From Acanthosepion esculentum (lineage: Eukaryota; Mollusca; Cephalopoda; Sepiida; Sepiidae): 64,000 nucleotides of DNA. Below the pieces are notes generated by a model. That model ran no database searches, was not told the DNA's origin, and saw nothing but the letters and a program-made list of their open reading frames with translations. The stretch lies in the NCBI GenBank assembly GCA_964036315.1, contig CAXIWW010000817.1, positions 4,251,501 to 4,315,500 on the forward strand, written 5' to 3'. A program made the position numbers and the translations under genes. Every line of letters begins with the position of its first letter. Within the stretch, counting starts at the first letter, position 1. Positions 27,801 to 37,427 of the stretch are shown in pieces.

Positions 27801-27976
27801 TGCTATCAGCTGTTGGCACTTTTGCTATCAGCTTTTGGCACTTCTGCTATCAGCTGTTGGCACATTTGCTATCAGCTGTTGGCAATTTTGCTATCAGCTG
27901 TTGGCACTTTTGCTATCAGCTGTGTGCACTTTTGCTATCAACTGTGGTGCTGTTGGCACTTTTGTTATCAACTGGT

Positions 27977-30644
27977 CCATATTTGAGCGTCTAATATAAG
28001 ATTTTAGACTACGTCCAGCAGCATAGCCTCTGACGTGTTGGCTTGTGGTCCATATTTATGCGTCTTGTGTAAGATTAAAAACTACGTCCAGCAGCCCTGT
28101 TTCTGACATCTTGGTTTCTGGTGCATATTTGAGCGTCAAATTTAGAAAGATAAACTACGTCCAGCAGCATGGCCTCTGATCTGTTGGTTTCCGGTCCATA
28201 TTTAAGCCTCTAATGTAAGATTTTAGACTACGACCAGCAGCATGGACTCAGACCTCTTGGCTTCCGGTCCATATTTGAGCGTCTTGTGTAAGATGATACA
28301 CTACGTCCAGCAGCCATGATACTGATCTCTTGTTTCTGATGCATATTTGAGCGTCTAATGTAAAAAGATAAACTACGTCCAGCAGCATGGCCTCTTTGAG
28401 CGTCTAATGAAAGATATTAGACTACGTCCAGCAGCATGGCCTCTGACCTGTTGGCTTCCGGACCATATCTGAGCGTCTTGTGTAAGATGATACACTACTT
28501 CTAGCAGCCATGATTCTGATCTGTTGGTTGCTGGTGCATATTTGAGCGTCTAATGTAAAAAGATAAACTACGTCCTGCAGCATGGCCTCTGTCCTGTTGG
28601 TTTTCGATCCATGTTTGAGCGGCAAATATAAGTTTTTAGAATACGTCCAGCAGCATGTCCTCTGACCTGTAGGCTTCCGGTCCATATTTGAGCGTCTTGT
28701 GTAAGGTGATACACTACGTCCAGCAGACCTGTTTCTGATCTCTTGGTTTCTGGTGCATATTTGAGCGTCTAATGTAGAAAGATAAACTACGCCCAGCAGC
28801 ATGGCCTCTGATCTGTTGGTTTCCGGTCCATATTTGAGCCTCTAATGTAAGATTTTAGACTACGACCAGCAGCATGGACTCTGACCTCTTGGCTTCCGGT
28901 CCATATTTGAGCGTCTTGTGTAGAGATGATACACTACGTCCAGCAGCCATGATTCTGATCTGTTGGTTTCTGGTGCATATTTGAGCGTCTAATGGAAAAA
29001 GATAAACTACGTCCAGCAGCATGGCCTCTGATCTGTTGGTTTCCGGTCCATATTTGAGCGTCTAACGTAAGATTTTAGACTACCTCCAGCAGCATGGCCT
29101 CTGACCTGTTGGCTTCCGGTCCATATTTGAGCGTCTTGTGTCAGATGATACACTACGTCCAGCAGACATGATTCTGATCTGTTCGTTTCTGTACATATTT
29201 GAGCGTCTAATGTAAATAGATAAACTACCTCCAGCAGCATGGCATCTGATCTGTTGGTTTCCCGTCCATATTTGTGCGTCTAATGTAAGATATTAGACTA
29301 CGTCCAGCAGCATGGCCTGTGACCTGTTGGCTTCTGGTCCATATTTGAGCATCTTGTGTAAGATGATACACTACGTCCAGCAGCCCTGTTTCTGATCTCT
29401 TGGTTTCTGGTGCATATTTGAGCTTCTAATGTAAAAAGATAAACGACGTGAAGTCACATGGCCTCGGATCTGTTGGTTTCCGGTCCATATTTGAGCGTCC
29501 AATATAACATTTTAGACTACGTCCAGCTGCATGGCCTCTGACCTGTTGGCTTCCGGCCCATATTTGAGCGTCTTGTGTAAGATGATACACTACGTCCCGC
29601 AGACATGATTCTGATCTGTTCGTTTCTGTACATATTTGAGCGTCTAATGTAAATAGATAAACTACGCCCAGCAGCATGGCATCTGATCTGTTGGTTTCCC
29701 GTCAATATTTGTGCTTCTAATGTAAGAACTTAGACTACGTCCAGCAGCATGGCCTGTGACCTGTTGGCTTCCGGTCCAGATTTGAGCGTGTTGTGTAAGA
29801 AGATACACTACGTCCAGCAGCCCTGTTTCTGAACTCTTGGTTTTTGGTGCATATTTGAGCGTCTAATGTAGAAAGATAACTTACGTCCAGCAGCATGGCC
29901 TCTGATCTGTTGGTTTCTTGTCCATATTTGAGCGTCTAATGTAAGATATTAGACTACGTCTAGCAGCTTGGCCTCTGACCTGTTGGCTCCCGGTCCATAT
30001 TTGAGCGTCTCATGTATGATGATACACTACGTCCAGCAGCCCTGTTTCTGATATCTTGGTTTCTGGTGCATATTTGAGCGTCTAATGTAAAAAGATAAAC
30101 TACGTCCTGCAGCATGGCCTCTGATCTGTTGGTTTCCGGACTATATTTGAGCGTCTAATGTAAGATATTACACTACGTCCAGCAGCATGGCCTCTGAACT
30201 CTTGGTTTCCGGTCCATATTTGATCGTCTTGTGTAAGATGATACACTACGTCCAGCAGCCATGATTCTGATCTGTTGTTTCCTGGTTCATATTTGAGCGT
30301 CTAATGTAAAAAGTTAAACTACGACCAGCAGCATGGCCTCTGATCGGTTGGTTTCCGGTCCATATTTTAGCGTCTAATGTAAGATTTTAGACTACGTCCA
30401 GCAGAATGGACTCTGACCTCTTGGCTTCCGGTCCATATTTGAGCGTCTTGTGTAAGATGATACACTACGTCCAGCAGCCCTGCTTCTGATCTCTTGGTTT
30501 CTTGTGCATATTTGAGCGTCTAATGTAAAAAGATAAACTACGTCATGCAGCATGGCCTCTGATAAGTTGGTTTCTGGTCCATATTTGAGCGTCCAATGTA
30601 AGATTTTAGACTACGTCAGGCAGCATGGCTTCTGATCTGTTGGT
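27977..30644 (+). repeat. Satellite B block 1 (73-bp monomers, about 219-bp higher-order repeat)
   Basis: The monomer is about 73 bp and contains CATATTTGAGCGTCT, ACTACGTCCAGCAGC and TCTGATCTGTTGGTTTC. Three types follow in order. Type a has CTAATGTAAGATTTTAGAC. Type b has CTTGTGTAAGATGATACAC. Type c starts GCATATTTGAG and has AATGTAAAAAGATAAAC. Together they form a higher-order repeat of about 219 bp, present about 12 times here. Local order and private variants (TCCTGCAGC, TTTTCGATCC, GAGCGGC, AAGGTGATACAC) match, in inverted order, the minus-oriented block at about 40860-41310. No gene is seen. Confidence 0.93.
28381..28430 (+). repeat. Shortened satellite B monomer
   Basis: CAGCATGGCCTC passes straight into TTTGAGCGTC at about 28394. 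About 24 bp are missing, covering the TGATCTGTTGG to TCCATA part. The monomer is thus about 49 bp instead of 73 bp. The remainder of the higher-order repeat is intact. Confidence 0.8.
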
Positions 30645-31433
30645 ATCCAATTGTCTGGAATTTCATTTGGTCAGATAGTAAAAAGTACAGCTTTCACCAG
30701 GTGCGCGGTATGTCGTCTGACAATTTACATCGTCCGAATTCCAGTGTGCACAATAAGACTGCAATTCTAATTTTGCCTTTTTATAGAATCCACAAAATAT
30801 TGCTGTCCAATTTTCGGGAATATCTTGCCTTATTCATAATTACAAAAGCTTTTTCGTCACCTTGATTAGAGTCGAGTCGAAATTCAACGGTATGGGAACC
30901 CTTGTTAGCTCATTTGCGGAAATTGTCATGCGGCCCTAAACTGGGAAATCAGTCATATTTCACTTGTTTATAACTTTTTTTCCAGTAAAAGAAATATTTT
31001 CAAAATGGGTATCAAATTTTGTGCAATTGTTTGATTTGTTTATGTTTACAGGGATTTTTCATTTGCTCAGATAGTAAAAAGTACAGCTTTCACCAGGTGC
31101 GCGGTATGACGTCTGACAATTTACAGCGTCCGAATTCCAGTATGCACAATAAGACTGCATTTCTAATTTTTCCTTTTTATAGAATCCACAAAATATTCGT
31201 GTCCTATTGTCGGGAATTTCTTGCCTTATCCATAATTACAAAAGTTTTTTCAACACCTTGAATAGAGTCGAGGCGAAATTCAACGGTATGGGGACTTGTG
31301 TTAGCCCCTTTGCGGAAATTGTCATGCGTCCCTAAACTGGGAAATCAGTCATATTTCACTTGTTTATAAATTTTTCCAGTAAAAGAAATATTTTCAAATG
31401 GGTATCAAATTGTGTGCAATTATTTGATTTGTC
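30645..31433 (+). repeat. Satellite C block 1 (about 393-bp monomer, two partial to full copies)
   Basis: The monomer includes CAATTGTCGGGAATTTC, TTATCCATAATTACAAAAG, CGACACCTTGAATAGAGTCG, AAATTCAACGGTATGG, GGAAATTGTCATGCGGCCC, CACTTGTTTATAAC, TTGATTTGTCTATG, TTTGCTCAGATAGTAAAAAG and TCCACAAAATATTG. Landmarks at about 30855 and 31251 are 396 bp apart. The first copy enters at the same B/C boundary seen at 39446 and 54030, but then jumps from GGAATTTC to ATTTGGTCAG, omitting roughly half a monomer. The block ends at about 31433 in GATTTGTC, where satellite D begins. No gene or transposon terminus is recognised. Confidence 0.9.
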
Positions 31434-32149
31434 GGCCGCTACAAATCGACATATCCTGGCTCTTTTGTGACAGCTGCCTTACAAGCAGTCTCAGGCTGCC
31501 GCTAGTCCACTTCTCCTGACTTTTTGTGCCAATTGCCTTACAAGCAATCCCAGGCTGCTATGAACCGATTTCTCCTGGCTCATTTGTGGCATCTGCCTTA
31601 CAAGCATTCTCAGGCTGCAGCAATATGAATTCTCCTGGCTTTTTGTGCGAATTGCCTTACAAGCAATCCCAGGCGCGTACCAGCCGATTTCTCCATGCTC
31701 TTTTGTGGCAACTGCCTTACAAGAAATCTCAGGCTGCTACAAGCCGAATTCTCCTGGGGCTTTTGTGACAACTGCCTTACAAGCAATGTCAGGCTGCTAC
31801 GAGCCGACTTCTCTGGGCTCTTTTGTGAAAACTGCCTGACAAGTAATATGAAGCTGCTACAAGCCGAATTCTCCTGGAGCTTTTGTGACAACTGCCTTAC
31901 AAACAATGTCAGGGTGCTACGAGCCGACTTCTCCTGACTCTTTTGTGAAAACTGCCTCACAAGTAATATCAGGCTGCTACAAAACGACATCTACTTTCTC
32001 TTTTGTGAAACTGCCTTACAAGCAATCTCAGGCCGCTACAAGCCGAATACGCCTGACTCTTTTGTGAAATTGCCTTGCAAGCAATATCAGGCTGCTACAA
32101 ATCGTCATCTCCTTCTCTTTTGTGAAAACTGCCTAAAAGTAATCTCAGT
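31434..32149 (+). repeat. Satellite D, plus-oriented arm (60-bp monomers)
   Basis: The 60-bp monomer contains GGCTGCTACAAGCCGAATTC, TCCTGGCTCTTTTGTGA and ACTGCCTTACAAGCAATCTC. About 12 monomers are present. The first four (31434 to about 31680, including one with GCAGCAATATGAATTC) match in order the reverse complement of about 32310-32554, so the two orientations share a higher-order pattern. Being 60 bp, the monomer keeps reading frame (20 codons), which accounts for short open frames. No gene is supported. Confidence 0.92.
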
Positions 32150-35100
32150 AAGGCTGTTGTCACAAAAAAGCCCGACGTATTCGGCTTGTAGCAGGCTGAG
32201 ATTGATTGTAAGGCAGTTTTTAAAAAAGAGACAGGAGATGTCGTTTTGTAGGAGTCTGAGATTGCTTTTAAGGCAGTTTTCACAAAAGAGACAAGAGAAG
32301 TCGGTTCGTAGACGACTGGGCTTGCTTGTAAGTCAATACGCACAAAAAGCCAGGAGAATTCATATTGCTGCAGCCTGAGAATGCTTGTAAGGCAGATACC
32401 ACAAATGAGCCAGGAGAAATCGGTTCGTAGCAGCCGGGGATTGCTTGTAAGGCAATTAGCACAAAAAATCAGGAGAATTGGACTAACGGCAGCCTGAGAT
32501 TGCTTGTAAAGCAGTTGTGACAAAAGAGCCAGGATATGTCGATTTGTAGCGGCCTGAGATTGCTTGTAAGGCAGTTACCACAAAAGAGCCAGGAGAAATC
32601 GGCACTTAGCCGCCTGGGATTGCTTTTAAGGCAATTGGCACAAAAAGTCAGGAGAACTGTGCTGGCGGCAGACTGAGATTGCTTGTAAGGCAGTTGTCAC
32701 AAAAGAGAAGGAGATGACGATTTGTAGCAGCCTGATATTTCTTGCAATGCAATTTCACAAATGAGCCAGGCGTATTCGGCTTGTAGCGGCCTGAGATTGC
32801 TTGTAAGGCAGTTTCACAAAAGAGAGAGGAGATGTCGTCTTGTAGCACCCTGATATTACTTGTAAGGCAGTTTTCACAAAAGAGCCATGCGATTTGTAGC
32901 AGGCTGAGATTGCTTGTAAGGCAGTTTAAAAAAAAGAAACAGGAGATGTCGTTTGTAGTAGCCTGAGATTGCTTTTAAGGCAGATTTCACAAAAGAGACA
33001 AGAGAAGTCGGTTCGTAGACGCCTGGGATTGCTTGTAAGGCAAATTGCACAAAAGAGCCAGGAGAATTCGGCTTGCAGCAGCCTGAGATTGCTTGTTTTG
33101 CAGTTGTCACAAATGAGCCAGGATATGTCGATTTGTAGCAGCCTGACATTCCTTGTAAGGCAGGTGTCACAAAAGTGCCAGGAGAATTCGGCTTGTAGCA
33201 GCATGAGATTTATTGTAAGGCAGTTGCCACAAAAGGGCCAGGAGAAATCGGCTCGTAGCCGCCTGGGATTTCTTGTAAGGAAATTGGCAATAAAATCTTG
33301 GAGAATTGAGATTGCTGCAGCCTGAGATTGTTTTTAAGGCAGTTGTCACAATAGAACCAGGAGAATTCGGCTTGTAGCAGCCTGAGATTGCCTGTAAGGC
33401 AGTTACCACAAAAGAGCCAGGAGAAATCGGCATGTAGCCGCCTGGGATTGCTTTTAAGGCAATTGGCACAAAACGTCAGGAGAACTGTCCTGGCTGCAGC
33501 CTGAGATTGCTTGTAAGGCAGTTTTCACAAAAGAGACAGGAGATGTCGATTTGTAGCGGCCTGAGATTGATTGCAAGGCAGTTTCACAAAAGAGCCAGGC
33601 GTATTCGGCTTGTATCAGCCTGAGATTGCTTGTACGGCAGTTTAACAAAAGAGACAGGAGATGTCGTTTTGTAGCAGCTTGATATTACTTGTAAGGCAGT
33701 TGTCACAAATGAGACAGGAGATGTCGATTTGTAGCGGCCTGATATTAATTGTAAGGCAGTTTTCACAAAAGAGCAAGGGAAGTCGGCTCGTAGCAGCCTG
33801 ACATTGCTTGTAAGGCAGTTTTCACAAAAGAGCCATGAGAAGTCGGCTCGTAGCAGCCTGACATTGCTTGTAAGGCAGTTGTCACAAAAGCGCCAGGAGA
33901 ATTCGGCTTGTAGCAGCCTGAGATTTCTTGTAAGGCAGTGGCCACAAAATACCCAGGAGAAGTCGGCTCGTAGCAGCCTGACATTGCTTTTAAGGCAGTT
34001 TTCACAAAAGAGCCAAGAGAAGACGGCTCGTAGCAGCCTGACATTGCTTGTAAGGCAGTTGTCACAAAAGAGCCAGGAGAAATCGGCTCATAGCAGACTG
34101 GGATTGCTTGTAATTCAATTGGCACAAAAAGTCAGGAAAATTGGACTAGCGGCAGCCTGAGATTGCTTGTAAGGCAGTTTCACAAAAGAGCCAGGCGTAT
34201 TCGGCTTGTAGCAGGCTGAGATTGATTGTAAGGCAGTTTTTAAAAAAGAGACAAAAGATGTCGTTTTGTAGCAATCAAAGATTGCTTTTAAGGCAGTTTT
34301 TAAAAAACGGACAAGAGAAGTTGCCTCGTAGACGCCTGGGATTGCTTGTAAGGCAATTTGCACAAAAGAGCCAGGAGAATTCGGCTTGCTGGAGCATGAG
34401 ATTGCTTGTAAGGCAGTTGCCACAAATGAGCCAGCAGAAATCGGCTCGTAGCTGCCTGGGATTGGTTGTAAGTCAATTGGCACAAAAAGCCAGAAGACTT
34501 GGGATTGCTGCAACCTGAAATTGCTTGTTAGGCAGTCGTCACAATAGAACCAGGAGAATTCGGCTTGTAGCAGCGTGAGATTTCTTGTAAGGCAGTTTTC
34601 ACAAAAGAGACAGGAGATGTCGATTTGTAGCGGCCTGATATTACTTGTAAGGCAGCTTTCACAAAAGAGCCAAGAGAAGTCGGCTGGTAGCAACCTGACA
34701 TTTCTTGTGAGGCAGTTGTCACAAAAGCGCAATGAGAATTCGGCTTGTGTCAGCCTGAGATTTCATGTAAGGCAGTTGCCATAAAAGCGCCACGAGAAAT
34801 CGGCTCGTAGCCGCCTGGGATTGCTTGTAAGACAATTCGCACCAAAGCCAGGATAATTCATATTACTGAAGGCTGAGATTGCTTGTAAGGCAGTTGTAAC
34901 AAAAGAGCCAGCATATGTCGATTTGTAGAGGCCTGAGATTGCTTGAAAGGCTGTTTCACAAAATAGCCAGGCGTATTCGGCTTGTAGCTGGCTGATATTG
35001 ATTGTAAGGCAGTTTTTAAAAAAGAGACAAAAGATGTCGTTTTGTAGCAGCCTGAGATTGCTTTTAAGGCAATTTTCACAAAAGAGACAAGAGAAGTCGG

Positions 35101-35182
35101 CTCGTAGACGCCTCGGATTGCTTGTAAGGCAATTTTCACAAAAGAGTCAGGAGAATTCGGCTTGCAGCAGCCTGAGATTGCT
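32150..35182 (-). repeat. Satellite D, minus-oriented arm
   Basis: About 50 monomers of 60 bp occur in reverse complement (AGCCTGAGATTGCTTGTAAGG and CAGGAGAATTCGGCTTGTAGC on the + strand). The orientation flips at about 32148-32150 (TAATCTCAG to TAAGGCTGTTGTCAC) with no intervening sequence. A distinctive monomer with an ATATTGCTGCAGCC-like variant recurs near 32345, 33297, 34490 and 34850. The spacings are multiples of about 60 bp, indicating irregular higher-order structure. The array ends at about 35182 (GAGATTGCT), where satellite E begins. No gene is supported. Confidence 0.92.
33779..34080 (-). repeat. Locally homogenised satellite D units
   Basis: Five consecutive 60-bp monomers are close to identical, with GAAGTCGGCTCGTAGCAGCC and CTGACATTGCTTGTAAGG alternating with an AATTCGGCTTGTAGC type. 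The same alternation appears in the plus arm at about 31728-31940. This is likely the most recently amplified part of the D array. Confidence 0.75.
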
Positions 35183-37427
35183 GATGGGGTGGGGGTTCGT
35201 CTGCGTGGGAATTTCTGGGACTGTCTCCTGGGTGGGGGTCGTCTACGTGGGACGTTCTGGGACTGTCTCCGGGGTGGGGGGTCGTCTGCATGGGACTTTC
35301 TGGGACTGGGGGTCGTCTGCGTTGGACTTTCTTGGACTGGGGATCGTCTGCGTGGGACTTTGTGGGACTGGGAGTCGTCTCCGTGGAACTTTCTGGGACT
35401 GTCTCCTGGGTGGGGGGTCGTCTACGTGGGACTTTATGGGACTGTGACTCGTCTGCGTGGGACTTTCTGGGACTGGGTGTCGTCTTCGTGGGTCTTTCTG
35501 GGACTGTCTCCTGGGTGGGGAGTCGTCTGCGTGGGACTTTCTGAGACAGGGGTCCGTCTGGTGGGTCTTTCTGGGATTGTCTCCTGGGTGGGGTGTCGTC
35601 TGCGTGGGACTTTCTGGGTCTGTCTCCTGGGTGGGGGTTCGTCTTCGTGGGACTTTCTGGGACTGGGGGTCGTCTGCGTGGGACTTTCTGGGACTAGGGG
35701 TCGTCTGCGTGGGAATTTCTGAGACGGTCTCATGGATGGGGGTCGTATGCGTGGGACTTTCTGGGACTGTCCCCTGGGTGGGGGTGTCGTCTGCGTAAGA
35801 CATTGTGGGACTGGGGGTCGTCTGCGTGGGACTTTCTGGGACTGTGGGTTGTCAACGTGGGACTTTCTGGGACTGTCTCCTGGGTGGGGGTCGTCTGCTT
35901 GGGACGTTCTGGGACTGTCTCCTGGGTGGGGGGTCGTCTGCATGGGACTTTCTGGGACTGGGGGTCGTCTGCGTATGACTTTCTGGGACTGTCTCCTGGG
36001 TGGGGGGTCGTCAGTTTGGGTCTTTCTGGGACTGTCTCATGGGTGGGGGGTCGTCTGCATGGGACTTTCTTGGACTGTGACTGGTCTGCGTGGGACATTC
36101 TGGGACTGGTGATCGTCTGCGTGGGACTTTCTTGTACTGTCCCTGGTTTGGGGGTCGTCTGCGTGGGACTTTCTGGGACTGGGCGTTTTCTGCATGGGAC
36201 TTTCTGGGACTGTCTCCTGTGTGGGGGTTCGTCTGCGTGGGTCTTTCTGGGACTGTCTCCTGGGTGGGGGTCGTCTGCATGGGACTTTTTGGGACTGGGG
36301 TTCGTCTGCGTGGGACTTTCTGGGACTGTCTCCTGGGTGGGCGGTCATCTGCGTGGGACTTTCTGGGACTGTCTCCTGGGTGGGTGTTCGTCTGCGTGGG
36401 ATTTACTGGGACTGGGGGTCGTCTGCCTGGGACTTGCTGGGACACTCTCCTGTCTGGGGTTCGTCTGCGTGGGACTTACTTGGACTGGGCGTCGTCTGCA
36501 AGGGACTTTCTTGGACTGTCTCCTGGGTGGGGGATCGTCTGCGTGGGATTTCTGGGACTGTCTCCTGGGTGGGGTGTTGTCTGTTTAGGACTTTCTTGGA
36601 CTGTCTCCTGGGTGGGGGTCTTCTGCATGGGACTTCCTAGGTCTGGGAGTCGTCTGTGTGGGACTTTCTGGGACTGGGTGTCGTCTGCGTGGGTCTTTCT
36701 GGGACTGTCTACTGGGTGGGGGTTCGTCTGCGTTGGACTTTCTGGGACTGTCTCATGCGTGGGGGTTCGTCTGCGTGGGACTTTCTGGGACTGTCTCCTG
36801 GGTGGGGGCTCGTCTGCGTGGGAATTTCTGAGTCTGTCTCCTGGGTGGGGGTCGTCAGCGTGGGTCTTTCTGTGACTGGGGGTCGTCTGCGTGGGACTTT
36901 CTGGGACTGTCTCCTGGGTGGGTGTTCGTGTGCGGGGGACTTTCTGTGACTGGGGGTTGTCTGCTTGGGATATATGGGTCTGTCTCCTGGGTGGGGGGTC
37001 GTCTGCATGGGACTTTCTGGGACTGGGGGTCGTCTGCGTGGGATATCTGGGTCTGTCTCCTGGGTGGGGGTCGTCTGCATGGGACTTTCTGGGACTGGGG
37101 GTCGTCTGCGTGCGACTTTCTGGGATTGTCTCCTGGGTTGGGGGGGTCGTCTGCGTGCGACTTGCTGGGACTGGGGGTCGTCTGCGTGGGACTTTTTGGG
37201 ACTAGGGGGTCGTCTGCGTGGGACTTTCTGGGACTCGGTGTCGTCTGCGTTGAACTTTCTGGGACTGGGGGTCGTCTGCGTGGGACTTTCTGGGACTGTC
37301 TCCTGGGTGAGGGGTCGTCTGCTTGGGACTTTGTGGGACTGGGGGTCGTCTGCGTGGGACTTTCTGGGAGTGGGTGTCGTCTGCGTGGGACTTTCTGGGA
37401 CTGTCTCCTGGGTGGGGGGTCGTCTGT
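35183..37427 (+). repeat. Satellite E, plus orientation (31-bp and about 43-bp units, G-rich strand)
   Basis: The short unit is 31 bp: GGGACTTTCTGGGACTG, GGGG, TCGTCTGCGT. The long unit is about 43 bp and carries the extra TCTCCTGGGT before the G-run. The two alternate irregularly. All three forward and all three reverse frames of both unit types lack stop codons, and both lengths are 3n+1. Long open frames therefore appear on both strands. The last 450 bp (about 36980-37427) match in order and private variants the reverse complement of about 54871-55330. The array ends in GTCGTCTGT, joined to satellite C (GTCGAAAAAAC). Confidence 0.93.

Larger units (their letters stand above)
1..27976. repeat. 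Satellite A mega-array (22-bp monomers in spacer-bounded superunits)
   Basis: The basic unit is a 22-bp monomer that starts TTGGCAC, continues TTTTGCT and ends ATCAGCTG. Runs of about 2 to 28 monomers are closed by a variant ending ATCAACTGG. A conserved spacer of about 150 bp follows: TTGTTCGCAAG, an AT-rich stretch with ATATAAACATG, a T-run of 7-12, then AGTGGGGGGTCACTATTTGC, GCTGGGACCC, TGTGATCAGAAGCC, and finally CCTAGGACTAG. About 85 spacer landmarks are visible, so there are about 85 superunits. Superunit length varies mainly in steps of 22 bp. Common monomer variants are GGTATCATCTG, TTTTGGCAC and CACATTTGC. The array has two orientation switches and one large tandem duplication, listed separately. 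No coding gene is embedded. The open frames here are repeats of LLALLLSAVGTFAISCWHF-like residues that come directly from the monomer. Confidence 0.95.
17054..27976 (+). repeat. Satellite A, second plus-oriented block
   Basis: About 31 superunits have landmarks at about 17087, 17396, 17704, 17966, 18206, 18492, 18751, 19109, 19420, 19683, 20231, 20686, 20970, 21341, 21650, 22271, 22680, 22942, 23274, 23607, 23865, 24254, 24518, 25001, 25285, 25768, 26250, 26536, 26931, 27195 and 27719. Superunit length ranges from about 240 to 620 bp. The array ends at about 27973-27976, inside the closing monomer (CAACTGGT), and continues directly as satellite B (GGTCCATATTTGAG). Confidence 0.92.

Noticed and set aside
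1..27976. Satellite A considered as a CRISPR array (22-bp repeats).
   Set aside because: Repeats are contiguous with no unique spacers, monomers vary in sequence, and there are no cas genes. The about 150-bp 'spacer' is itself repeated.
30645..31433. Satellite C considered as an LTR or MITE.
   Set aside because: It is tandem at about 393 bp, with no terminal inverted repeats, no TG...CA ends, no target-site duplication and no internal coding sequence.
34115..34732. 205-codon minus-strand frame in satellite D.
   Set aside because: The 60-bp monomer keeps frame, so a stop-free monomer gives a long 20-residue repeat. No start signal or domain is present.
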